Of a stretch of 64,000 nucleotides of DNA, positions 23,502 through 33,994 are shown piece after piece (position 1 is the first letter of the stretch; the number at the start of each line of letters is the position of its first letter). The stretch is from Sclerotinia nivalis (lineage: Eukaryota; Ascomycota; Leotiomycetes; Helotiales; Sclerotiniaceae). The notes below the pieces were generated by a model. It worked only from the letters and a program-made list of their open reading frames with translations, was not told the DNA's origin and searched no databases. The stretch is from positions 868,001-932,000 of the forward strand of contig JAPEIS010000002.1 in the NCBI GenBank assembly GCA_029531795.1, read 5' to 3'. The translations under genes were made by a program, and so were the position numbers.

Positions 23502-23762
23502 GGAACATTAAATTCATATATCTTGCGGACATATAGCCGGCCCCGAACATAGGGGAAAAGTGTCTTTTCAATTGTTGAAATAGCTTGGGACATTGAAAAT
23601 GTGTATGTGGTAGTAGCTCGGAACAAGAAAGGTACCAAATTTCGTGCATTACTCCCGGAACAGTAAATTCAACCATTTTGCGAACACCGATCCGAGCACC
23701 GGATATGATGCAAAGAAGATTTTTTCAATTGTTGAAATAATCTCGGACATTGAAAACCATGA
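23502..23762. repeat. Tandem duplication, about 157-bp unit
   Basis: GGAACATTAAATTCA at 23502 is matched by GGAACAGTAAATTCA at 23657. A strongly conserved block, TTTTCAATTGTTGAAATA followed by a G-rich word and GGACATTGAAAA, occurs near 23565 and again near 23722. The spacing is 155-157 bases. Copies differ by substitutions and small indels, so the event is not recent. CAATTG sits within a short palindrome. Confidence 0.75.
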
Positions 23763-24489
23763 TATCTGGTCTCGATTGCGCACCCCGCTGTTTCCTCGCT
23801 GAGCAGGGCGGGCTCACATGGCCTAGCTCTGGGCCATCCATGCAGTTCATCAACTTCAAAAAATCTACCAAGTCATGAGGTACTACACAATCACAACGAA
23901 AGTGGAATGAAGAAGCCATGTTCAAAGAACTCCAAAGAGTTTGAAGATTGCCTCAGAACACTATCCGAAGGCCTGAAAAATCTCCAATGCATCCACAGGA
24001 TTGTATACACCACCACATAAGAAGCGTGCAATGCCCAAATCGATTGATGTGACTAGAGACTTCGATGATATATGATGCAAGACACAGTATGAGGGGATGG
24101 AGGAAGGAAGTCAATGTTACCACCAGACCAGATGAGTCCTAAATCAAGCCAAACAACAACAGACCAGTCTTCAATCTTTACATCTAGTATTCCTATGCCA
24201 TTTTAAATTTGATTGTCGAACTATGATCCGTGACATTGAAAATTGTGTTAAGATAGATTCTGGGTTAGTATCAACAAGTCGTCACTTGAAATATCCACTA
24301 GCGTATCCGGTAAAACAGCAGCCTTATATTACTCATCCACTGTTTAAGGCCATAACATTATTTTTTCGGGGCTAGTGCAGTCGCTTATGATTTTGGCCGG
24401 CACAATGGAAATATTCGTTCTTTCCTCCACTGAAAGATCTTGAAGTTCTTGGTCGACAATTAACAATCCATCGCCAAATAATTGTCAAT

Positions 24490-25560
24490 ATGGGGTACGT
24501 ACACTTGATATTTCACTACTTCCTCTCAATATGCTACTGAAGTGCTCTGGTTCTCTATTTCATGGGATAAATGCGACAGAAAGTGGAGGAAATGCGCCCA
24601 GCTTCCCCTCCAGCCAATTCTTGACGGATTGGATGGATGACAACATATTTTGAATCGCAGAACTATAGCTAACAACTGGAAGTCGGGTCATACGCAACCA
24701 AAGAAAGGGCCGTGGCTCAATCTTTACAGCCAACACCAGATTGAACAAGGCACCAGCTCAATTCAGAACTCTCGACTATGCTGAGAGACACGGTTACGTC
24801 CGTGGTGTCGTAAAGGACATCATCCACGACCCAGGACGTGGTGCTCCTCTCGCAAAGGTTGTCTTCCGCGATCCATACAGATTCAAGCTCCACACCGAGA
24901 CTTTCATCGCCAACGAAGGAATGTACACTGGACAATTCATCTACGCTGGAAAGAACGCCAACCTCACAGTCGGAAACATTCTCCCTCTCGGATCTGTTCC
25001 AGAAGGTACCGTTATCTCCAACGTTGAGGAGAAGGCAGGCGACCGTGGTGCGTTGGGACGTACCTCTGGTAACTATGTCACCGTTATCGGACACAACCCT
25101 GATGAGGGCAAGACCCGTGTCAAGCTCCCATCCGGTGCCAAGAAGGTCATCAAGAGCAGCGCCCGTGGAATGATTGGTATCGTTGCTGGTGGTGGAAGAA
25201 CCGACAAACCGCTCTTAAGTACGTTTCCAAGGCCCGATCGTTGATAGAGGATATGGGAAGTTCGGTACACTGACTGTAAATTACAGAGGCATCCCGTGCT
25301 AAGCACAAGTTCGCCGTGAAGCGTAACTCATGGCCAAAGACTCGTGGTGTTGCCATGAACCCTGTTGACCATCCTCACGGAGTATGTAAAATCTGCCATT
25401 TGTACCAGAAACAAGCGCTAATAAAAAATAGGGTGGTAACCATCAACATATTGGTAAAGCATCCACAATCTCAAGATATGCCGCACAAGGTCAAAAGGCC
25501 GGTCTCATTGCCGCGAGAAGAACTGGTCTGTTACGTGGTACCCAAAAGGTCAAGGATTGA
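24490..25560 (+). CDS. RPL2: Cytosolic ribosomal protein uL2 (L8/L2)
   Basis: Exons 24490-24494, 24683-25218, 25287-25381 and 25432-25560 encode exactly 254 residues, the usual eukaryotic uL2 length. The first exon is only ATGGG; splicing yields [20 protein letters not shown]. Family landmarks are [40 protein letters not shown] and the late [20 protein letters not shown]. The His in that last motif is the one tied to peptidyl-transferase-centre function in uL2 proteins. The 188-base first intron next to the start codon is typical of fungal ribosomal-protein genes, where such introns can affect expression. No snoRNA boxes were evident in it. Confidence 0.97.
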
Positions 25561-25874
25561 GCGAGTTGAGGGGGTTTTCATTGCTTCGGATATGTTGGGC
25601 CTGCATCTTTGTAATTTGGGATGGATCTCAGCGAGGATGACAGAAAAGACTTCAGCCAAACAATCTTGTGTGCTCTGGCATGATTTACTAGTGATCAGGA
25701 GATCGTGATGGCATGTTAACAGACACCATGCAAAATGAATTGATGGCTTTTCTACCAACTTGATATCAAGAATCTGAACAGAGTAATCTCCAGTGACCGA
25801 ATTCTACTTTCACAAACCCAATTATATATCTTGTGCACTTTGTTAGTTGAAATAAGGATACTTGGTTTTAAAAT
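25561..25874. other. Spacer uL2 to adenosine kinase
   Basis: 3' region of uL2 and promoter of the adenosine kinase gene. No gene seen. Confidence 0.5.
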
Positions 25875-26027
25875 ATGTCCTACACCAGAAGATTCGTTTC
25901 TCGCTGTGGGCCTTTGTCTTTTAGAACCCCAGCCAAAATCCAACCCCACCAAATCTTTCTTCACCGCACGGTAGCCCCGCCATCAAAACATAACATCCTA
26001 AAATATACCAGCAGAGCTATAGTAACT

Positions 26028-27381
26028 ATGTCTGGAACTAAAGAATACGCCCTCCTTTGCTTGGAGAACCCATTGCTTGGTAAGTAGATATGGGACCTCA
26101 CCAATCTTCACAATGTATAACCCTTGGACGGACAATCTGCAGCTTTCAACAGCTTTTGAATGTAGAAGATTTTCAAGTCTCGAGTTCATCCATTCTCAAT
26201 GGGAGGGAATATCTTCACCCGGGCTTTGAACCAAGCCTCTATCATGTACATCCTAAAACTAAAACTAACCTTAATCCCTAGATATCCAAGCCCAAGGAAA
26301 CCAAGCTCTTCTCGACAAATACGGCCTCAAACCCAACGATGCCATCCTCGCCGAAGAGAAGCACATCCCCATCTACGAAGATCTCCTCAACAACTACTCT
26401 GCCAAACTGATTGCCGGAGGCGGGGCCCAAAACACCGCTCGTGGAGCTCAATACATTCTCCCTCCCAACAGCGTTGTATTCCTCGGCGGAGTCGGCGACG
26501 ACAAATACGCCGCCATTCTCCACGATGCCGTCAAGACCGCCGGTCTCCGCGTCGAATACCGTGTTGATAAGACTCAGCCTACGGGACGATGTGGTGTTGT
26601 CATCACCGATCACAACCGTTCTATGTGTACGGATTTGGGAGCTGCGAATCACTATGATTTGGAGCACTTGAAGTCGCCTGAGGTGTGGAAGTTGGTTCAG
26701 GGTGCTACGCATTATTTTGTTGGTGGATACCATTTGACTGTGTGCCCGCCAGCTATTCAAGCTCTTGCTGAAGAAGCTGCAAAGAATAACAAGGCATTTG
26801 TCTTTTCCCTCTCGGCACCATTTATCTCCCAGTTCTTCAAGGAGCCTCTTGATGCCACCGCACCATACTGGGATTACGTTATTGGTAACGAGACTGAGGC
26901 TTTGGCGTGGGCAGAAAGCCACGGTGTTGAGTCTAAGGATATCAAGGAGATTGCCAAGGCATTGGCCGCTTTGCCAAAGGAGAATAAGAAGAGAGAGAGA
27001 GTGGCTATTATTACACAAGGAACTCTTCCTACTGTTGTAGCAGTCAATGGACAAGATGTTAAGGAATACCCCGTTCACGCCATCGAAAAGAGCTTGATCA
27101 ACGATACTACAGGTGCAGGAGATGCTTTCGCCGCTGGCTTTACTGCTGGTTTGGTTGCTGGAGAATCCCTCGAGCAATGCGTTGACCAAGGGCAATGGTT
27201 AGCTAAGTTGAGCATTCAGGAGTTGGGTCCTTCGTAAGCTTTTCAATCATTCTATACATGCACCTCACACCTATAATTTGGAACATCGGTGTACAACTTT
27301 ATCAAATTGTCTAGATTACAGACTAACGATATTTGCAGATTTCCCTTCCCTAAGCAGACTTACAAGCCTACCAGCCAATAA
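26028..27381 (+). CDS. ADO1: Adenosine kinase
   Basis: Exons 26028-26079, 26282-27233 and 27339-27381 encode 348 residues. This PfkB-family enzyme phosphorylates adenosine to AMP with ATP, clearing adenosine made by the methyl cycle. Landmarks are LLDIQAQGNQALLDKYGLKP at the N terminus, GGGAQNTARGAQ (substrate-binding glycines), VVFLGGVGDDKYA, GRCGVVITDHNRSMCTDLGA and the PfkB signature DTTGAGDAFAAGF at about 292-304 with the catalytic Asp near 298. The first intron is long (202 bases). Upstream the same frame is open with an ATG at 25875, which would add 51 Arg-rich residues (see findings). The internal ATG is chosen because MSGTKEYALLCLENPLLD matches the cytosolic family start. Confidence 0.95.
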
Positions 27382-27808
27382 GTATCCATGAGTTGTTTCC
27401 CATTCTGATTCTAGACGGCGTTCGGGTGATGGTTTCAACAACAGGAGCGTCTACAATCGAAATGATGTAGTGCATGATGCATGACCTTATGATCCTCCAC
27501 GATCAATTTATAGAGCTAGCGTGTCGTTAGAGACCCAATAAAACGTTATTTACCCATATCTGCTTTGATATTTCTCAGTTACAGCTTCTGACTGTGGTTT
27601 TCCTACAATGTGCTGATGAATTCTGCTTGCTGATGATTTGTCTGATGACTCCTGATGATGACCTCGACTGTGTAAGAGCAAAGACTTCTTACTGATTTCT
27701 GACGATAGACGCGAGAGTGTTTGTTGTCGGATGAAGATGTGGATGATGACGATATCAAATTGGTGGTCTGTTATGAATCATCAATGATTCATAGTAATAA
27801 CTTGACAA
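27382..27808. other. Convergent 3' spacer
   Basis: Lies between the stops of adenosine kinase and the SMG7-like gene. TGATGA-rich but without recognisable features. Confidence 0.5.
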
Positions 27809-30463
27809 TCAGCCTCGGTAACCTTGCCCAGCGGGAGGTGTACGGTTGCCATTACCGGTCTGAGTGTTCCAGAGTGAGCTCTGTAACATTGTAGTTCGGT
27901 CATAATCGCCAGCACCTGGATAGGTAATACTATCATGGCCATTAAAGGATGAGCGACCCAAGGTCCTACCATAGTATGCCTTTGGTGGAGAATTATTTGC
28001 GTAGATGCTGCTGTTTGTTGAGAACCCTGATGACGAGAGTGACATAGGTTCAAATTGCTTAGCCAAAGACTCCTGCAACATCTGGTTAACGGGCTTGGAC
28101 GTATCGAAAGATGAAAACTGGCCCCTTGTATACGTCGCAACACCATTTGAGCTTCGTGGTTGTATCTTAGTTATGTTATCGAGCGCCGCAGCGGCAGCAA
28201 GCTGCTCTCTGTTGGTTGAGTAATTCATCGATGAAAATCCACCTGAACTTGAAGGCTTTTCGGGACTGATGGTTCGAAGCTCATTAGGCTTGGGTGTGAA
28301 GGGCGAGCCCCAGATGCCAGGCAAACTTGGAAAGGCTTTGGTCGGTGTAATATGGTTACTTGCCGATAGACGTGTTCTCTCAGAGCCAATGGGCGCAAAT
28401 ACTGCATTTGCAGTGGAGCTACTCATACCATAAGACGTATCGTCACTAGGAGCAAGACTTGCAGGCTCGAGTAAATCGTCCACCATGCGATTCATCTCAG
28501 TATCCATAATGCCCAGAGAATCTGATGCTGCAACATTCTCGTTACCGGTCTCCGCGTAGTTCTGCACAGCGTAAGTGGGCTCCGCTGGCTGGCTTGGCAT
28601 TGCAGATGTATCCGACGTGGGGCTCATAGCGCTTTCGGTACCATAGATAAATCTACCATCGTCGGTCATGATAATTGGACATGGTTTTTCAAAATGAAGA
28701 GCCATGCCAGCTCGTAAGATATCCCGAATACGAGAATAGTTCTCATTATCAGGTTGTCGAATGATACCATCAGAGATACGAGCTTTCAAAAAACCATCAT
28801 CTTTATTGTAAAGACTGTACTCTTCCAAACCACTAGGCGGGTCTCGGAGAGGCTTGAATCCGACAGTTTGTTCGTCTTCAGGCAACAGATATGGAAGATA
28901 AGGAAGGGATGCCACGGGAAAGAAGTTAACCAGGGCGGAAAGTGCATCTGCGGCTGTTTTCCACATATTCTGGATATGACCGACCAAGCGGCCTGTAGAC
29001 TCCTGGTCAATTCCGTTTCCAAGGCCGACAAGGACGAGACGTTGAGAGATAACCCAGGCGAAGTATTGACGAATACCGGGGAGGACCCTAATTGCGACTG
29101 GGCCGAGCTTTTCAAAGGAATCACCGGAAGAATCTGTGGCGGTCAAAGACTCCAGATTTTCGGCTTCAACTGCATCGGCAAGTTCTGAGATAAGTGCTCG
29201 TAGCAAAACGCAGAATACCTGCAGGTTGAAGCCAAGAAGGAAATAGAATGATTTCTTGAGGTCATCAGTTACACCACCCTCTGCTTCTGCACATTATGTT
29301 AAAAAATTTACATGAAATAATGAAATCAGGAGAAAAGTGATCACTTGCCAGTAAGCCTTTGGGTTGCCAGATAATTCGCAGCCATATTAATCAGCACCAG
29401 CTTGTTCAAGGTTTCCTCGAAGGAGTGGTCCTTCAAGGCCGAGACTAATTGACTCAGAACTTCATTCTCCAACTCTCCTTGCGTAGAGAAATCCACACCT
29501 TTATAAAATCTTGCTTGGAGTCTTACGAACCAAATGACAAGAGCGGACTCAACGGGTGCTGGGCGACGTCTACTCTGTCTCTCCTTCTCCCAAGTGGTAG
29601 ATATTTTTTTGTACTCAATAGCCAGGTTTCCACGAGCCAATGTATGGGGTTCTTTAACAGCAACTGCGCGTAATAGGTGGTACAATGCGTCGAGATGGCT
29701 GCCATCAGCGAGAGCAATGACTGCCATTTGGTTGTGGGCATTGCCAGAATCAGGATAAAGAGCTTCGGCTAGATGATAGTATCCTAGGGCGGGATCCCAG
29801 CTGCGTTCCTTGATTCTTAAGTCATTTCGATATCTACTCAAGTCTCCAAGGCGAAGTAATGTGAAGTGACAGGACATCTTAAGAAGATGTTCAAGAGTTT
29901 TGCTGGCTTTGATCGGCTTGTCCACGGACAGCGGGCTCAGAGAAAGGCGATTTGCGATACGTTGCAACGCAGGAAGAGGGCCAAAGTCAGAAGCAACACG
30001 CTGAATATATCCCTTGTAGAAATACTGGCTCTCCTTGAGGAAATCGACATAGTGTTTCTCCAACTTTCGGCGCTCCACAGCACGGCGTTTCTGATCTGCG
30101 GAGCGGTAATGAGCTACGAACTTTCGATATCGAGAATTAATTAGACTGTGCGAGTCCCAAAGACGATGTTGTACACGCTGCTTAGTAGCATATTCGAAGT
30201 CGCTAAAGATAACCGCTTCACAAGCAATGCGCAACCTAGGATGGTTAACTGGTGCGATAAAGACAAGAATGCGTTAACGAACTGTGTGAGAAGATGTTGA
30301 ATATCTTCAAATGTAGGGGAATCCTTGTTTAACTGCAACTGTAACTCCTTCTCGATCTTTTGTGCAACGCTGTGGGATTGTAAGTTAGTGTGAATCGACA
30401 TCGTAGTGCGACCGCGACAACAGGAACTCACAGCCAATTCTGTTGAATGGAAGAATTATCCAT
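27809..30463 (-). CDS. EST1/SMG7-like (Ebs1-type) mRNA decay factor
   Basis: Minus-strand exons 30463-30432, 30369-30283, 30235-29349 and 29286-27809 encode 827 residues. The N-terminal 14-3-3-like half contains ACEAVIFSDFEYATKQRVQH, LWDSHSLINSRYRKFVAHYR and the tetratricopeptide-like hallmark AEALYPDSGNAHNQMAVIAL, followed by DALYHLLRAVAVKEPHTLAR, as in EST1/SMG5-7. A helical region and a low-complexity Ser/Asn/Pro tail follow. Family members bind phospho-Upf1 in nonsense-mediated decay or serve telomerase. Est1 and Ebs1 are paralogues and I cannot separate them here. The third intron (29348-29287) keeps frame only with a GC donor (GCAAGT). Confidence 0.88.
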
Positions 30464-31395
30464 AGCTAAAGTTCCTTGGGAGAATTGCAAAGGATCCCAA
30501 GGTCGACTTATTGTTAAGTTGATTTTTGTCTTCCTACACCAGAATAAAAGTTGTAGGAGTTGGCCATGGAGTCTGGTGGGAAAATAAATGTGAGGGAAGG
30601 TCACAAATTGAGGTTCGGGGAAATTTGCAAAAAAAATCAAGGTGAATCCAGATTTAATCAAATTAATTCACTATCAAATAATCGCTTCAAGGGATTAAGC
30701 AAGACTGATACGGCACAAAGACTTTATGGTCTTTCTGGGCCTTATGCTTATGAGAATACATGAGGGAGATGAGGGGAAAGGAAACCAACCGATGATGAAT
30801 TATAATCGAAGTGATGTTTCTCTAGTTACCGATGGTTTTAGTCAATTTCGCCCATTACTAGTACACATGCAATTTTCTGCCACCACCACACCGCCCTTTT
30901 CTCTTGATGCCAAAAATGAAGCACGTGCCGAGCTAACTTTCACAAAGTATTGTAAACCACACCAAAAAATGGCCGTGCTTTCCCCCACAGGCAGGGGTTT
31001 TGACCAATAATATCATCACGCTGATTGAAAATTTATATGGGAGAAATTAGGAAGGCCGAGGATGGTATTTTTACCTGAATGCTACGGGTAGGTAATTAGA
31101 GAGTTCCCGCCACAACAGTATGAATCTCACAGAATCAATGCACCTGTTCGTCAGAAAATAACAATAATGTGTACATAGAAGTGAGAAACGCGACTCTCAG
31201 CTTCCAAGTCCCGGTCCTCAGATTTCTACACTCACTTCCTCCTATCGACTAGGTTCGATATTTGTACTATAAGTAAGGACCCTATCAATTATCGAAGGTA
31301 AAGAAGGAAGTTAGAAGCAAAGGGAAAACTATTCTTCAATAATAGAGTAATTCCCCCGCATCTTATCTTGATATTTCCTTTCATCTTGTTACACC
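30464..31395. other. Divergent promoter region
   Basis: Separates the SMG7-like gene (minus) from the zinc-finger gene (plus). Contains CACGTG-like ACGTGC and AT-rich stretches but no gene that can be supported. Confidence 0.5.
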
Positions 31396-32292
31396 ATGAC
31401 AAAACGTTTACGAGATGAAGAGTTTGATGATCCTTCTTCTCCAGATTCGGAGATCCCAGAGAGCCTCAATACATCGGTAACACAGGAAACACAAGCTACC
31501 TCAATTTCTACGCCTTCAGCCTCCTCCAAAATTGTCCACCTTGATCAGGAGAGTGGCGAAGGCCCATCAATAATGCGGTGCTCTTTGCCAGGTCATCACC
31601 GGACATTATCCTTCCTTTCATACGATGAATATGAAGTACACTACAAGAAGTCTCACATGAACCGATGTTTGGAATGTCGCAAGAACTTTCCTTCCGAACA
31701 CTTTCTTAACCTTCACATCGAGGAAAACCACGATGCATTGGTTAGTGTCAGAAAGGACAGAGGAGAAAAGATCGTAAGAGAACCCTTGAGCGTGTCTAGT
31801 TTACATCTACTAATTCTCAAGTAGTATTCTTGTTTTGTTGAAGACTGTGATAGAAAATGCTCAACTCCTCAAAAGAGACGTATGCATCTCATCGACAAAC
31901 ACATGTTTCCTCAGCAGTATGACTTCTTCGTTGTGAATGACGGCATTGATCACAAAAGCTCCATGCTCAGATCAGGACGCCATGGACATCGAAGACACAG
32001 CTCAGCAGTACAAATGAAACTCGAAGAAGTTAAGCAACGCGCGGCCACTGCTGAGCTTACTTCGAGCAAGCAAGGTAGTGAAGGAGAGGAATTTACTAGC
32101 AGACCCAATGACCCCTCGGTGCTGAGAGAGATTGATGGCATGGAAGGATTAGAGACTTCAGTGCCAGTTCTCAAGCAAGAAGATGATCAAATGAAAGGTC
32201 TAGAAACAGCCATGTCAGCGCTGAGATTTGTTCCGGCCAGTGTCAGGTTTGGAAGAGGGCGTGGAAGGGGAAGGGGATTTAGCAGGGCATGA
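31396..32292 (+). CDS. C2H2 zinc-finger protein, ZNF511-like
   Basis: Exons 31396-31773 and 31825-32292 (51-base intron, phase 0) give 281 residues. Cys/His pairs occur as MRCSLPGHHRTLSFLSYDEY...H, NRCLECRKNFPSEHFLNLHI and, after the splice, YSCFVEDCDRKCSTPQKRRM followed by HLIDKHMFP. That last motif is diagnostic of the ZNF511 family. A C-terminal RGRGRGRG tract resembles RNA-binding RGG tails. The cellular role in fungi is not established; nucleic-acid binding is inferred. It is convergent with ATG101. Confidence 0.87.
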
Positions 32293-32738
32293 TATGACAT
32301 GGATTAACGATTTTATGATGTTACGAGAATTAAGAGAGTCTATATTGGCACATGGGCACTTGTTCTATTTCACGAAACTCGTGACTATGTAGCATGTGAG
32401 ACTTCTATAATGAACGAGCAATGAATTCCATAGGTATGACTATAGTAACATGTATCATCGTCTGAATGAAGTTAATTACTAAGTGGAGTGGAATATATGA
32501 ATGTCTGATTGTCTGAATATCCAATCTTAGTCTTGTTTATCTTGACTGGGCTAGAAGTTGGTAAAGGGGGGACATTGCATAATGCCTCATGTCACCACTA
32601 CATGTCAAGAATATGTATATAGTTCATAATTTGCGAATAAAAAACAATTCATATTGGGTATCTGTATCCAAAGTATCCTCTATCCAGCTCCGAAACTCCA
32701 AAACCATTATTTACAGTGCTCATGCTCAGCTTGTCGCT
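32293..32738. other. Convergent 3' spacer
   Basis: 3' UTR territory of the zinc-finger gene and ATG101. No gene seen. Confidence 0.5.
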
Positions 32739-33556
32739 TCAAAATATACTCATACGAGCTCCCCAGCTATCTCCTCTTGGGTTTATTGTAATCTGATAAG
32801 GAAACGGGTTTGCCTCGTTCGTAGTAATAGGCGGAATATGATCTTTCTCCATGTTAACCGTTGTCACGATCTTCATTGCCGCTTTCAGTAACATAGCTTC
32901 CATCGCACTTCTGACCTTTGCTCGTTCTGTAGGGCACAGTGTGAGCCAGCCATAGGCATATTATAGATCATTCGAAAATCCTTACCACTCTCTGTTCGCG
33001 GAGTCGCTAATGTAACATCCAAAGTCCACTGTTCCCAACATACCTCTTCCTCCTTTTTATCCAAGTCAGCAATGAAGCATTTCGAATAGAAAGAATACGA
33101 TCCGGATCATCGGAATTGTACTCCAGACTCAACATACTCCTTTCGTAAACCAAGCCTTTCTTCGTTTTTTCTCGAAGAATTGAACGGCCATTTGTCCTCT
33201 CACACCAGTATTTCTCGCGCCGAGATCTGAGTTGGTGTCTAGTTGCCGCACCAGAGCAGCGGTCCTTTGATCGATAAGTGTTTCAATTTCAACATTCTCC
33301 ATGTATGGCAGAGTCATGTCGAGAACATCGCGAGTCTTTGGTCTAATAGAAGGGAAGAAACGGTGGAAGAAAATGGTATGTAGAATGCCTATATAGGAGT
33401 CGAGTTAGCAGGCGCATTAATAATGGCATGTTATGTTATGCTGATGCTGATGATGTCAATGAAACACAGTCGCTGCTTGCCTCTAATGACCTCTCTCACT
33501 GAGCTTGGGTCAGCAAACACCTCAATAATATATTCGGGTGGTCTGCGCTGATCCAT
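32739..33556 (-). CDS. ATG101: Autophagy-related protein 101
   Basis: Exons 33556-33481, 33388-33138, 33052-32986 and 32926-32739 encode 193 residues. The start MDQRRPPEYIIEVFADPSSV followed by ILHTIFFHRFFPSIRPKTRD and YMENVEIETLIDQRTAALVR, then WFTKGEEEVCWEQWTLDVTL and NPFPYQITINPRGDSWG, follows ATG101 (HORMA-fold, DUF1649). ATG101 stabilises ATG13 in the autophagy-initiation kinase complex. It occurs in filamentous fungi and animals but not in budding yeast, which uses Atg29/Atg31. The first intron (33480-33389) uses a GC donor (GCAAGC) to keep frame. PEX3 is transcribed away from the same 438-base promoter region. Confidence 0.93.
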
Positions 33557-33994
33557 TGTCAGTATTCAATCTTCTCATTTGTGTTTGATGTGTTTTGTTG
33601 TTTTCAGAGTTTGGTCGTGCACTTTGAAAGCTTTGGTCTTTGTGCATTCACATGGAGGGGTAGAAAGTTATGCAATAGATGCAATAGATGCAATAGTGTA
33701 AAACTAGATTCCTTCTTATCCTTGAATGGTCCTGTGAAACCACAGCCGAGTTGTGGAGTTTGGTTGTGGCTGGTAATTCAACATCCTCGGCCGCAAGACA
33801 ACAAAGGGACTGGAGCTTTCTCTGGGCCTGACGGAAACTTTGATAAATCTTATCATTCAACATTTAACATTCAACATTGAACATTCAATCCTGTTTTATT
33901 TTATCCTATTTACATTTTCAACCCTTTGAACAATCTTTTTTTTTAACGTTATGTGATTGTGGTCTCATTCTTTCTCTGAAAAAGAAACAGAATC
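33557..33994. promoter_or_regulatory. Bidirectional ATG101/PEX3 promoter region
   Basis: 438 bases between two divergent start codons. It holds short GATGCAATA and ACATTCAAC tandem words and T-rich stretches. No specific factor site is claimed. Confidence 0.5.

Larger units (their letters stand above)
22764..24489. other. Repeat-bearing divergent spacer
   Basis: A 1.7-kb region between a minus-strand gene and uL2. It contains purine-rich imperfect repeats and a roughly 157-bp tandem duplication (listed separately). Open frames across these repeats are compositional artefacts. Confidence 0.55.

Noticed and set aside
24495..24682. snoRNA hosted in the uL2 first intron
   Set aside because: No paired C/D or H/ACA boxes in suitable positions were seen by eye.
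29287..29348. Frameshift in the SMG7-like gene
   Set aside because: The apparent one-base shift vanishes when the GC donor is used; both flanking exons are otherwise clean.
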